Positions 47,983 through 59,399 of a stretch of 64,000 nucleotides of DNA are shown piece after piece. Origin of the DNA: Periplaneta americana. Lineage: Eukaryota; Arthropoda; Insecta; Blattodea; Blattidae. Where the stretch lies: positions 108,554,001 to 108,618,000 of the forward strand of contig NC_091117.1 of the NCBI RefSeq assembly GCF_040183065.1, written 5' to 3'. The first letter of the stretch is position 1. Each line of letters begins with the position of its first letter. Position numbers and translations under genes: made by a program. The notes below the pieces were generated by a model. That model was not told the origin of the DNA. It saw nothing but the letters and a program-made list of their open reading frames with translations, and did not search any database.

Positions 47983-48830
47983 GTTTTTTTAATCACTAGT
48001 TGTAGCGACGAGTGACTTTTTTAAACTTTTATCCACTGGATCCTACCAACAGTAATATGAACATAAAAGATAACTTTATAATATTAATGTTAAACTATTG
48101 CAATATTTATCATAATGATATTGGAAAGTTTTATATTGGTTCTATTACACTTGTGAATAAATGGATTTAATTCACTCGTGGATAAAATCTATGGGTAAAT
48201 CTTTGTAAAACCTCTACAAGCCACCAATCGTCTCTTCATCTGTAAATGTAGATGAAATGAGAAGAGAGCAGTAGCGTCCACAAAGAGAGCGGAAAGGATG
48301 TTGCATGGAAATCCTTGGCAGGGGTGTAGTCGTGCCAGGGCGCTGCCCCGGTACTTTCTTCTGCAACCTGCGAGCGCCCTGCTTCTTTATGTCTACTTTT
48401 AATAGTAATATGCGTTACAAGAGCGGTATGTTGAAGTTTTCATGTTCGAGGAAAAGTTTGAAAAAGCGAAACATAGTTGAGCTTTTTTAATTTCCGAGAA
48501 TTGAAAGAAAAGATACCACTCGTGTATCGTACATTATTTTGTGCGAAGATCGTTTATTACATACCTGAAAGAGGAATTTCTAATTAGTTGCAATGAAATC
48601 TCCATCTTGGTTTCTGTTCAATGACGGCAAATTTGCAAAACAAAAATATCTATCTTCAACATTGTTGCTTTAAAATGTTTTCTGTGTTTACTACACTTCA
48701 GCAGGCCGTGATATACGTCTGTCTTTTTTTCCCCCAGTCTATAAATGCGAACTAAAAACAAACGATAAGGTTATGTAATGATTTAGAGTTTATTTAATTT
48801 TTGCAAATATTTAAAAACAATAATTAACAA
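47983..48830. other. No gene recognised
   Basis: Intergenic sequence upstream of the CCDC85 gene. An ORF at 48305 lacks any recognised motif. Confidence 0.4.
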
Positions 48831-49004
48831 CAGGGGCGGTTATTCAGGTGAAGTAGATGAAGTGCTACTTCATCTATTTATGTGTAAAACACATTTTTAT
48901 ATCGCATTAATAATTAATTCTAGTTATTACCGGTACGTATTTATAAAATAAAAAAAGTTTTCTTTTCAGTCGTTATGATAAATAGTACCTGGAACCGCCC
49001 GCTG
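48831..49004. mobile_element. Short hAT-like non-autonomous element or solo ends
   Basis: CAGGGGCGGTTATTCAGG at the left and CCGCCCGCTG at the right are roughly inverted hAT-like ends. An internal small palindrome (AGATGAAGT/ACTTCATCT) follows the left end. The flanking 8-mers do not match, so the boundaries or unity of the element are uncertain. Confidence 0.45.
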
Positions 49005-49557
49005 AATAGAATAATGTCAACTGTTACGAGCGCCGAGCGGTGGCTATTGGAACTTACAATACCGTAGAACGGAGCAGCGAAGCGAGCATCAAGTCGGCCG
49101 TGACAGTAGAAGTGAAATTATTTGGATTCCCATTCTCATACAGGACTTGGTTTCCATGGTAACGTGACGTCACACACTAAAGAAAGATTGTATGAGTGAA
49201 GTGCGTGTCTTTCAGGTACGGAGAATTGTCAGACTTGTAGGTGGAGTAACCAGTTTGCAGATTTAACGGTACTAATAATACAGAAGGGTTGAAGCTGGTC
49301 TCCAAGGCCAGGGGCTATTGTTAAAGGGCTGTGAAATTTTACAGTATGTGTAGTCCCACCATTGGATCTGTGCCCCCGTAGGATATGCGAACTGAACCTT
49401 AATTCCTTTTCAGCCTCGGCAATTCATTTCTCTCCCTGTATTCCTATTTCTCTCTTTTCTATCCCTCTCTCTTTCTCTCTCCCACTACCCGCAATTTTGA
49501 GCCTTCTTGCGGGACAGTTTATTTGCACTTGCAGTCCAGTGTTGTCAACTCAACATG
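49005..49557. other. Intergenic, with a P-like terminus at 49075-49102
   Basis: 49075-49102 is almost the same as the terminal 28 bp of the P-like element at 55420-59152 (CATCAAGTCGGCCGTG at the outer end), but no paired end or coding sequence accompanies it. The rest, including a TC-rich stretch at 49430-49490, is unassigned. Confidence 0.5.
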
Positions 49558-50093
49558 AATACTGTAGCACGGAGTGGTGAAAGAAATATTATTCAGCAAG
49601 TAATAGCATTTTGCGATGAAGAGAAACAAACAGGCCAATATTTGTTTCCTATAAATCAGGCAACGAAAAGAGCAGCTGCGATCATATGTGATGCTTGTTT
49701 TATTTCAATTGATTACGTATTAAAATTACTTACTTAACTGATACTAACATAATACAACTTTTTTATGTAATTTATATAGGTAGATCAGAGCGCCTAATAA
49801 AGAAAATCAGGAGAGAGGGAGTCTGTGCAGGAGATGAAAAGCTAGAGTCACCAGGGAAGAACAGACCAAGGGAACCATTAATTCTTATAGATGATATGGA
49901 CAGATGTATTTTAAGAAGAAAGATACAAGAATTTTATACGATGCAGAAAGAAGTTCCGACATTGGAGAAATTATTGAAGGTTGCGAGAGAAGCAATAAAT
50001 TTCCAAGGAGGGAGAGAAACGCTACGGAAAGTGATTCGAGACATGGGATTTAGATTTAAAAACTGTAGAAATACAAGATGTATTTTGATTTAA

Positions 50094-52826
50094 CCCTTCG
50101 TTACTCGCGTTAAATTCCGTAACGCCAGTACTCACCTGGATTACAATGGTAATCCACATTTGTTTTTGTTTACAGACAATGTTTAAACATTGGAATTAGA
50201 TTTAAATGTTAAGAAATATATTGTTTTCAGTTATTACAGTAATAAGAATAGATATGGTACGCATAACGGAACGTATTAAATATAAATATTAATAATGAAA
50301 TGGATAGTACACAAATTGCATTCAAGTGACATGTTTGCATAATATTTCAACACTGGTCGTGTCTTTGAGTCATAATTTATTGTTGCATCATAGTTATGAG
50401 TTAGTTCACTATCATAATTATGTAGGTTATCTAGCATTGTTGCTCACTCGATGTTTGAAGGTCATCTGAACTCTTGATCTCTCTTAATCTCTCCCACGGG
50501 AAACGCAAGTTCACTACTGCTGACCTTACTTACGTCATATTTGATAACCGAATACCTCACTCAGGGGTGTAGCAATGAAAAAATTCAGGGATGTAACAAT
50601 CATTCTCACTTCACTTATAATATTTTACAGATGTTTTTGTGTATTGTAAGAAGGATATTGATGCACTTTCATGTTTATGTTTGCATTTCACACTTTACAC
50701 ACGTGAGTCTAATCTACATCTGATTCAATTATCTGAGTAGGCCTATGCATATCTTCTACACAGTTCAAACAAATTACATCTGAATGAGTAGGACAAATTC
50801 TCTTCAAGCACTGGGAACAAGATTGTCTTGTGCTCTTGTTTCTTGTTCTACCACACATGTAGCACCTACCAATACCTTCTGGCCGTGTTCCTTCTTCTTG
50901 ACCTGTTTGTGGAATGCCTAACAGTTGCTCTCCTCTTCTCTTTATTTCTCTTGGAATTGTCTGTTGGGTGATACGCTCGGAAATTAGTGGCTTCATTAGG
51001 TCCAGAGCAAGGGTTTTTAGGAAGTTTTTCCGTAGAATTTTTTGTTTGTTTGCAGAATAAACAACAAGAGCATTGACACCTGCTATGTTCAGTATGTCAA
51101 AGAAAATAGTCAGAGGCCAGCGGCGTGAATTTCTGCTTACATCATAGGCTGAGCATAACTGGTCCAGGACATCCACAGCACATTTAGTTCTATTATAAAA
51201 AAATATTATTTCAGGCTTCTGGCTTCCTCCTGTTTCCTCATCCATTGCCTTATCATAATGCATGGTTGATAATGCTAACACTGTTTTGTTTTTCTTCGGT
51301 ACATACGAAATAATTGTGCAGTTTTCATTGAATCCAAACAATGTACTGTTCACTTCCCTGTCTTGAGTAGTTGTGAAATGAGGAGGGATTTCTCTTTTGT
51401 TTTTTTTCAAGGTTCCTACAAGTGTAATTTTGTCATTTTCTAGAAGATCTAAACACAGAGGTATGCTCGTGAACCAGTTATCGGTGGTCACATTTCTTCC
51501 TGTTCCTTTGATGGGATGAACCAGCCTCTTCACCACTGCATGTGCACTGTTACTTTGGTGAAATGGACCATCTGGTTGAATACCAGCATAAATTTCCAAG
51601 TTATGAGTGTAATATGTTTTCACATCCACCATAGCAAAAATTTTGATCCCATATTTTGCTGGTTTAGTAGGTATATACACTTTCATGGGACATCGTCCTC
51701 TGAATGCAACCAACTGCTCGTCTGTAGTTACATATTCGCTTGGAATGTAGCACCTTTGTGAATTCTGAACAAATAACTCGAACACTTCACGTACAGCAGC
51801 CAGTTTATCAATTTCTTTCCTTTCCTGCCTGTCATGAATGTTATCAAAGCGTAGACATCGTAACAAAAATTGGAATCTATTGTAGGTCATAGTCAGGTAA
51901 ATTGACTCTATACCTGTGCCATTTTTATCCCATAGTTCTCTTACGTTCAGTCTTCCCGATTTCAAAGCACCAGCAAGATACAAAATACCTAAGAGTGCTC
52001 GAATTTCAACGTCATTTGTTAATTTGCAATCTCTGTCACGTCCGTAATTACGCTTCACTTTTTCAATATAAATATTAGTACACCTTACTATTACATTGAT
52101 TATTGTCTGATCAATAAAGCAGTCAAAACACTCTGTGTGTGTCCGCGCATTTTTTGCAGCTCTTTTAGGGCCCGGTAAATGAATCACTATATTTTGTGCT
52201 CTTCTTCTCCCTCGTAGAGATACTGGTTCTTCCTGCCAAATTGTAGTGTTGTCTCTTCCCGTATAGCAGTTTCCATCATTTATAGACATTAGTCTTTCAT
52301 CACCATCACCATAATCATCATCCTCCTCCTCATTGTCTTGTTCTGAATTAGAATCGTGAACTTCATTCAAAAGATCTTCTTTGTTGCTTTCATCATCACT
52401 TTCATTTTCAATGCCAACATCCAGATCTTCATCTAGCCACTTGCAAATATTGCTTGTATTTTCCGTGCCCATTGGAGCCAACTACAAAGAGGATGGAACA
52501 ATATCACACACTTTTTTCATAAAGTTCCTGCATTGCATCACTCATAACCATATAAAAACTATTTCACTTACCTGAGTAAGAAACTGACGTCAGTACTCGC
52601 GTGGATTACAATGGTAATCCACTCGGAAAAACTGCGTATAACTTGATAAAACTCCGTATAACTTTCCAAAGCGTTGCGACAAATACGTCTAAACACCAGT
52701 AATGCCTCACTTAGACTGTGACGAGAAATTGCATTGACGCTCAGCTACGCAGTGCTGCAGGCGGTGACGTAATACAGGATTAAATATCAGTGGATTACTA
52801 TTGTAATCCACGCGAGTACTGAAGGG
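50094..52826 (-). mobile_element. piggyBac transposon, apparently complete, TTAA target
   Basis: Ends CCCTTCGTTACTCGCG and (reverse complement of right) CCCTTCAGTACTCGCG are flanked by TTAA at 50090-50093 and 52827-52830, diagnostic for piggyBac. Palindromic subterminal motifs around GGATTACNATNGTAATCC lie at 50137-50156, 52601-52622 and 52790-52811. The inner right copy with its adjoining CAGTACTCGCG is an inverted repeat of the terminal right copy. The transposase ORF is uninterrupted. It sits inside an older IS630 pseudogene. Confidence 0.96.
50709..52472 (-). CDS. piggyBac transposase, intact (587 aa)
   Basis: Cut-and-paste transposase acting at TTAA. The ATG at 52472 gives 587 residues, close to the 594 of the founding piggyBac protein; upstream codons open only with TTG. 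An acidic N-terminus (residues 10-65) precedes the dimerisation/DNA-binding region. Catalytic residues: TTDEQLVAFRGRCPMK (D251), VTTDNWFTSIPLC (D331) and TKCAVDVLDQLC (D434), with NSRRWPLTIFFDILNIAGVN following. The C-terminal cysteine-rich domain (CYMCGRTRNKSTRQSCSQCL, then CPTH and CLNC) is complete. No stops or frameshifts. Could be an active transposase; domestication is less likely because the terminal repeats are present. Confidence 0.95.
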   Translation of the reverse strand: MGTENTSNICKWLDEDLDVGIENESDDESNKEDLLNEVHDSNSEQDNEEEDDDYGDGDERLMSINDGNCYTGRDNTTIWQEEPVSLRGRRRAQNIVIHLPGPKRAAKNARTHTECFDCFIDQTIINVIVRCTNIYIEKVKRNYGRDRDCKLTNDVEIRALLGILYLAGALKSGRLNVRELWDKNGTGIESIYLTMTYNRFQFLLRCLRFDNIHDRQERKEIDKLAAVREVFELFVQNSQRCYIPSEYVTTDEQLVAFRGRCPMKVYIPTKPAKYGIKIFAMVDVKTYYTHNLEIYAGIQPDGPFHQSNSAHAVVKRLVHPIKGTGRNVTTDNWFTSIPLCLDLLENDKITLVGTLKKNKREIPPHFTTTQDREVNSTLFGFNENCTIISYVPKKNKTVLALSTMHYDKAMDEETGGSQKPEIIFFYNRTKCAVDVLDQLCSAYDVSRNSRRWPLTIFFDILNIAGVNALVVYSANKQKILRKNFLKTLALDLMKPLISERITQQTIPREIKRRGEQLLGIPQTGQEEGTRPEGIGRCYMCGRTRNKSTRQSCSQCLKRICPTHSDVICLNCVEDMHRPTQIIESDVD

Positions 52827-53010
52827 TTAAAGAAATTATATTGTAGCATGGAGGGCCAGTTATTTAAGAAAAATTGCGAAATTTCGCAGAGAAGGAAAGT
52901 AGATTGTGTATTTAGACGAAACATGGATACATCCACATTATACTGTTAAAAAATGCTGGCAAAGCGATAATGTTTCTGATGTAATTTCAATTAAACCAAT
53001 AAATATCCAC

Positions 53011-53640
53011 TGTAATAATATAATTATCTGCAAACAATCGTAAGTCAATCAGCGTCATTAGACCTACTTAAATTAAATTATGAATAAGTAATAATTAACC
53101 TTACATTATTATAAGCAATATTCAAGAGACATGACACTGTTTGGCGGAAGTTTGGCAACATCCCTATTCGGCAAGGTTCGTGGCCTGCTGTTTGACGTAG
53201 TGGGAGAGGAGCGGGTGGAATGGGGTGAGTAGAGGCGTTAACTTTTCCAAGAACGACGACAGCGCTGAAGGGGCACAGATTCGATGGTGCGACAATACTA
53301 CTTGACTCGAGAGTAGTATTCTCATTCCCTGTGTCCAAGCAGCCTCTCCTGCAGTGGTAAATTAGCTGGCTCTATGTTATTTTATCAGGAATACATCCCA
53401 CATACATTCGCAAAGTTGAAAATTGTTTTCCGCGACGTGTATTATTTCTTCTCATGAGCTCGCCAGTTTTGATCCAGCTCTTGTATTTGAAAGTTTAACG
53501 CGCGTAAATGTACACGTCATGTAGTTTCATACTGTGTACGTATATATTAACTTATTATTTAATGTGTTTAGAGTATAGAGTGATAAGTGTATATAGTGTA
53601 TTAATTCTACATCTAAGTGTACCGGTATATTATATGTTTA
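53011..53640. other. No gene recognised
   Basis: Sequence between the IS630 remnant and the next hAT scrap. Short ORFs lack motifs. Confidence 0.4.
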
Positions 53641-54267
53641 ATCACTATAGTGCTATTATACAAATGCGAGTACTTAGGTACCAGTATATAGAAAAACTTG
53701 GTAAACGAGTGCAAAATATGTATCCCGAAAATGAGACAGTTTGTAATTTATTAGAAATGCCGTTTTGTAGACATAAATATGAGGATAAAAAATGTTTTCA
53801 ATTCTGGACGACCTACAGTTCCATTTGTTCTTTGTTTTAAAAAGTGCTAAGAAAACAGAGAAGTTGTATAAAATAACTTTAAAAAATTCTTCCGATGAAA
53901 GAAGCTTTTCTGTTTGAAAATATCGAAAATTTCACTCGGAATGCTACATCACAGGAGGGACTTTCATCATTAGCCTCATAGCTTTGCATAGAGATATACT
54001 GTCCACCCGCAATTAAACTCAGATATTTTATGAAGATATCATCGACAGGTTTGCTGCTTAAAAGATAGGAGGATTGACTTGGTATGCAAGAAATTGGATG
54101 AGCCCTGAAATAAATTAGTTTTCCTATTTGCATGTGTTCTAGAACTAGTAAAATTGTACGTAGTTTACGAATAGTAGACCTATTCATTATATTGGTAAAA
54201 CTGTTCATGGATTTTTTTATGTGAACAGCACTTCACCTATATTTTTTACGGCGAGCCGCTACTGATT
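53641..54267 (+). pseudogene. hAT transposase C-terminal remnant and right end
   Basis: About 53885-54080 reads SSDERSFSV, stop, KYRKF..., SLIALHRDILSTRN and EDIIDRFAA, which matches the hAT dimerisation block (xSxERSFSxLxRIKxxxR...LSIERDILSxLxxxxIIDxFA). 53660-53770 (KLGKRVQNMYPENETVCNLL) may be an upstream block. GGCGAGCCGCTACTG at 54253-54267 fits a hAT right end. Left end not found. Confidence 0.6.
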
Positions 54268-54598
54268 AACAGTGCAATTTAGGTGAAATTGCAGTGGTAA
54301 GTTTCCAATTTATAATTATTACTATATTGAACGTCTCTAAATATAATATGTTAACAGCCTAAAGCAGTAAAATCAATATGTCACTTAAGCGATAAGAAGA
54401 GGGAAATTGCTATGTGTGTTAGATTGGGAATACTGAATGTGGAATTTTAGACTTTCCGCGTATTGGTTTTGTGCGGAAGCCAAGCAAATACGCACGATCT
54501 CGCACAAAAATAATAATTGTCGTACTTGTTTCTTATTAAACTTTGTATTTTATAAATATGGATTAGGAGTAAATAACAGCGTTTTACGAATAATAATG

Positions 54599-54639
<41 letters not shown>

Positions 54640-55419
54640 CTTGCGAATAATACAGCCTTTACTTGCGCAATTAAGCCTACATACAACCACCCTACCCTCT
54701 TATTCGCCCCTTTAACCTCACGCTTATGTTTACATACAGTAAAAATACCCTATCCTTTCCCTACACTCTCCTTCCTCAGTCGGTCATGATTCTGGAAATT
54801 TTTGCTTGTCAGTTTATTTTCTTTAGTGGGTTGAAGTGTCTGTGACTGTGACTCTAATTATTGAATACTTACAATAGATTAAACGGAAAACTCTTTTCCT
54901 GATGATGTCATTCAGTGTAAATTCATATTTAAATCGTCTTGAAAATGTAATGACTATTCATTGTGAACGTTCACATACCTAGAAAAACAACTATTAAATA
55001 CTTTTTTTTTTCGAAAGAATTAAGTACATATTATTTTGTAAATTTCTATGACGTAGCTATTACATAATGGGATATGTACTATTACTGTCCATGAAAGTCA
55101 AAATTAGACTGTCTCCCTAATACCAGTCACAATATACAGTCACGAAGTTTGAGGTGATTTTTTGCATTTCTTGCGATACAGTGCTCCAAGCGATTAGCAA
55201 CTGAGAGTACTAGGAACAATAGACTGTGCGATAGTAGCGATCCTAATGGCTAGCAACTGAAGTTCAACTGTCATTGGATGCATATTCCCTACGTATTGAG
55301 CTTTGCGACTGTACGTATTAGACTATGCTAATAGGCAGTAACTATAGGCTCCGTGCGTTGCAGGGAGAAATGCACCGCCGCGCTCTGAGTGGCGAAAATT
55401 GTAAGTTCTTGCGTGTTAC
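54268..55419. other. No gene; contains (TAA)n
   Basis: A (AAT)n tract lies at 54590-54641. The remainder has no recognised gene. It ends at the P-like element's 7-bp target duplication (55413-55419). Confidence 0.45.
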
Positions 55420-55639
55420 CACGGCCGACTTGATGCTCGCTTTGCTTCTTCCTTACCCGCCTTGACAATTCATGTTGAACCCTGTGTTAAAGCTGTAATC
55501 GAGAAAATGTGAAATTTCCGCCAGATGGCATTAGTTGCCAAGGTTCGCGGAGGAATGTGTGTATGGTTTCTTGTGCGATTATACTAAAATATTGTGCTTC
55601 TTTCTACTGGTAAGTGAGTTTATTGTGATGTGATTCAAA

Positions 55640-58600
55640 ATGACGAATTGTTGTGTACCATTGTGTACTTCGAATAGAAAAAAGGGTGGAGGAACAATAT
55701 CATTCCACGAATTTCCGAGTGATAGGGAAAGATGCGAAAAATGGCTTAAAATGATTTCACGCCAAGACTGTTCCAAACAGCAACTCCCCATCTTCAGTCG
55801 TTACTAGTTTACATTTCAAGGAAGAAGATTATTCTAATAATGAAAAATTTAGATGATTAAAACCAAATGCTGTGCCAACAATATTCCATCATTATCCTAG
55901 GTATAAAGTGACAAATATCAAAAGACCAAGACGAACGATTATTAAAACTGGTCTCCCTCCACCAAAGAAACGCAAATCTTTTAGTAATATTAGTTTTTCA
56001 CTATTTGAGCAAGATGTCCCGAGTGGCTCAACATCAGTTAGTGACATTTCCTTCTTGCCAGTTGAAAATGACCATAAAGCCACGCAAACAGACGCTGTCA
56101 ACATTGACGAGCTAAAAAGAAATATTAACAGATTGCGTGTGAAAATTACACGACTTAAACAACCGAAAAACTCCAACTAATTGAAAGAGATCCGTTACAT
56201 AAGGAACTGGAAAATGTAAAGAAAGAGGCAGATGAAGGCAGTATTCATGCAAAATTTATCCTAGATCAGCTGCTTAATCATCGAAAGAGAATACCAAGGT
56301 GGAATAGTGAGACAATCAGAGAATGCATAATACTGCAATACATATCTCCTAAAGGTTATTCCCATATACGATCAAGAGGTTTTTTTAAACTGCCTTCTAA
56401 GAGAACACTCACGAGATATTCTGGTCCTACTGATTGCTCGTCTGGTGTCACTCCTTTGATTAAAGAAAGGTTGGTCTTAGAGGCAAAAAACCTCACTGTA
56501 GTTGAGCGGTTTTCATCACTTATTGTAGACGAGACTGCAATCAACCCCAAGATAATATACGATCGCAAGCTTGATACTTTTTTTGGCTATAAAAAACAAC
56601 AGAAGCACAAAGAAATGAGGATGAAATACTTGATATTCCCAAGAAAGAAGTAGTGGCTAATCGAGTCTTGTGTTTTGTTTTAAGGGGGCTCTCAACCAGC
56701 TACCGTATACCATGTGCATTTTTCTTCACAAAACAATTATCAGGGCAAGAGTTACATATACTAACATTGCAAGTGATTAGTGAAGTCGAGAAATGTGGTT
56801 TTATAGTTATTAGAATTGTTTCTGACAACCATAAAAGCAATACTACAATGATGAAGCATCTTTCAGGTGGTTCATTGAAACCCGTGACCACACACACTTG
56901 TGATGAAACAGAAAGTTATTTCTAAGTCTTGAGCAGTGCCACATATTGAAAAACATCAGAACCTAATTCCTGGAACGTGAAATGTCTGATGGTATTGGAA
57001 CAATCTCAGGGAAATATGTGAAATTTTTACACAAAGTCCAAAGAGATGATACAGTGAAACCTGTCAGATATCTCACGAAAAAACACGTTGAGCCTACTGC
57101 ATTTGAAAAAATGAACGTTCGAAGGGCAAAAGAAATATTTTCTCCATGTGTAATTGCTGCTGTCAGTACATTGAAAGAAAATGCAAGCTCACACCCTGAA
57201 GCCCACAAATTCAAAGATTCCGATGCGACATTGACTTTTATGGAAAATATCAACAAGTGGTTCGCAATGCATGATATTAGCAATACACATTATCATGCGG
57301 AAAGTAGAAATCATGATAAGCAACAGTTCTTCTCTTTGGATGATTATCGTCTAGATTGGCTAGAAAATTATTTCATTTCTTATCTCCATACAACGAAGTG
57401 TGCAAGTAACACACGTCAAAAAGATTTCCTAACTAACGAGACATGAAGCTATCACGTTGACAACAAAATCAACTGTTCTCTGCATTAAATATCCTTTAGA
57501 AAATGGTACCATTATGCTTTTATTGGGTTATTTTACGACGCTGTATCAACATCTAGGTTATTTAGCGTCTGAATGATATGAGGGTGATAATGCCGGTGAA
57601 ATGAGTCCGGGGTCCAGCACCGAAAGTTACCCAGCATTTTCTCGTATTGGGTTGAGGGAAAATCCCGGAAAAAACCTCAACCAGGTAACTTGTCCCGACC
57701 GGGATTCGAACCCGGGCCACCTGGTTTCGCGGCCAGACGCGCTGACCGCTACTCCACCGGTGTGGACCCCATTATGTTCTTACTAGAGCATTTTCAAGTG
57801 ATCCTGTTGAGTCGCTCTTTAGTACATTGCGCCGTATGTCCGGATCAAATTACATGTTGGATGCAAGGGCAATGAACTTGTTTGCAAAAGATATTGAAAA
57901 CGGGTATTTTGTGCATATCAAACTTTAGCAGTGTAGAGAACCATGCATCTGACATCACAGATGGACGACCTATTCAAGAAGTAGATATGCCAGATACCGT
58001 TGCTGCACCATATAGTACTCTTGAGTCAGTTTTAAACATCCTGCAACAGCTACTAAACCAATCAGGTAAGCTATAGGCATATTCAATGACAATTAGTCAT
58101 CTGAATTACTAGTAGCTGTTACAGTGTTTCATTAAAATTTTCTGTGGTTTTTATTATTTATTATTGCAATTTTTTGTAAACCAGTAATGGATTTTTTTTA
58201 CAGACATACCATTACCAACAATGAAAACAGCAAGTTTGACATACATTGGTGGCTATATAATACGAATAGTGGAAGAAAGGGTCTCCTGCATATGGTGCTT
58301 AGATTGTATGGCTGAAAATATTAATAGCTCTCCATTGATGAGTCTTAAAGCAAATCAAGATTTAGGAGCTCTGCGATATCCGAAACCTAGCTTCGTTTCA
58401 GTGTTATCAGTCATTCATCATTTTGTTCATCGGGCAGTACCATTCATACCAAACAAGAATATATTAGAAAATTTGTGCTCGGAAATTGAGCCGTTACTGT
58501 GTAGATGCCCTCTCTTGCAATGCCCAATTTGTGACGAAGACGGCCAAAAACGACTTGCTAATATCATTACTGTGAAATTTGTTAGGCCACTTCTAGATAA

Positions 58601-58684
58601 AATTGCAGCAGCTTTAACTGAAAAGCTTGTTCCTTCGAAGAATGTGGCTTATAATCCACTGAGTCGCAAAATTTTGAAGCTATG
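55640..58684 (+). pseudogene. P-element-like (THAP9-type) transposase pseudogene
   Basis: The ATG at 55640 starts a THAP zinc finger (MTNCCVPLCTSNRKKGGGTI, then HEFPSDRERCEKWLKMI, then SLHFKEEDY after a frame change; the usual Cys before xxHF reads Thr). A coiled segment follows (NIDELKRNINRLRVKITRLK). The core has RIPRWNSETIRECIILQYIS, the first catalytic region SSLIVDETAINPKIIYDRKL, ANRVLCFVLRGLSTSYRIPC and FIVIRIVSDNHKSNTTMMKH (second Asp region). Later: KHVEPTAFEKMNVRRAKEIF, FMENINKWFAMHDISNTHY, a split VESLFSTLRRMSG near 57810, and after a likely intron (58066-58203, CAG|GTAAGC to TTACAG) LTYIGGYIIRIVEERVSCIW through NPLSRKILKL. Several stops and frameshifts. Confidence 0.88.
57517..57768 (-). 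repeat. tRNA-derived SINE inside the P-like element
   Basis: Minus-strand reading gives an A-box region GGAGTAGCGGTCAGCGCG and B box GGGTTCGAATCCC, then a body with GTTTTTTCCGGGATTTTCCC and a tail with GACGCTAAATAACC. CCATTATG at 57509-57516 and 57769-57776 is the target duplication. It interrupts transposase coding sequence, so it is younger than the P-like element. Confidence 0.88.
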
Positions 58685-59307
58685 ATTCTTGAATCTGCAA
58701 TGTCAAGTGGAATATACCAGTGCAGTGAGTGAAATTATAAAACTTAGTACAAGTTATGGTAAATATTTACCTTAAGTGATTATTTAGAAACATCGCAGTT
58801 TAGGCTAGGGGTGCTACTCAGCGAATGAACTACAAAATTACACCTCTGTCATCATGTTACTTAAACCGAAAAGGTTACTATGTGTTATCTTCCCTGCTTT
58901 TAAACTCAAACTTTTACCATAATTAACAGAACTAAACATAATAACACTTATTATTTTCTTATTTATTTTTTATAAGTGTTATTATTACTCTTTAATCATT
59001 TATTTTAATTGATATTGAGTATTTCTTCTGTGGACACCAGAGCTTGGCAGACAGCGCTTCGTGGTGGAATTGAGAAATTATCCAATTTCAAGAAAACATT
59101 ACTATTGTTTAGGCCGTATACAAAAAAGCGAAGGGACATCAAGTCGGCCGTGGTGTTACCGCGCTAGCATCAGCCGTCATCTCACCGTGTATTGTCATGA
59201 AGATTATTTAATAATATCAGTGGTATTTCAAAGTATTTTATATGGCAGTAATCGGGCAAATTCTTCTAATAAAGGTCGTTTACTTGCATAAAATGGTCAT
59301 GTATTGA

Positions 59308-59315
59308 ATTTACAA

Positions 59316-59372
<57 letters not shown>
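59308..59372. repeat. (AAT)n microsatellite
   Basis: About 18 AAT units directly upstream of the Harbinger-like remnant. It accounts for a poly-Asn ORF. Confidence 0.95.
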
Positions 59373-59399
59373 CAGTTAACTTATACGGAAACCGTGCTA

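Larger units (their letters stand above)
49558..53010 (+). pseudogene. IS630-type transposase remnant split by piggyBac
   Basis: First part: MNTVARSGERNIIQQVIAFC through NQATKRAAAI (49555-49690), then a probable intron ending near 49785 (acceptor TATATAG). It resumes with RSERLIKKIRREGVCAGDEK, DDMDRCILRRKIQEFYTM and KVIRDMGFRFKNCRNTRCIL up to 50093. After the piggyBac (50094-52826) the frame resumes with NYIVAWRASYLRKIAKFRRE then IVYLDETWIHPHYTVKKCWQ, where LDE holds the first catalytic Asp. The rest of the catalytic domain is lost after about 53000. The family is an insect IS630/Tc1-like group with a long N-terminal domain. Confidence 0.78.
55420..59152 (+). mobile_element. P-element/THAP9-like transposon with inverted ends
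   Basis: The left end CACGGCCGACTTGATGCTCG and the right end (reverse complement CACGGCCGACTTGATGTCCC) are inverted copies. The direct repeat GTGTTAC flanks them (55413-55419, 59153-59159). P-type elements normally make 8-bp duplications, so either one base has changed or the boundary is off by one. It carries a THAP/P-type transposase gene with at least one recognisable intron and a younger SINE. The element is 3733 bp including the SINE. Confidence 0.82.
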
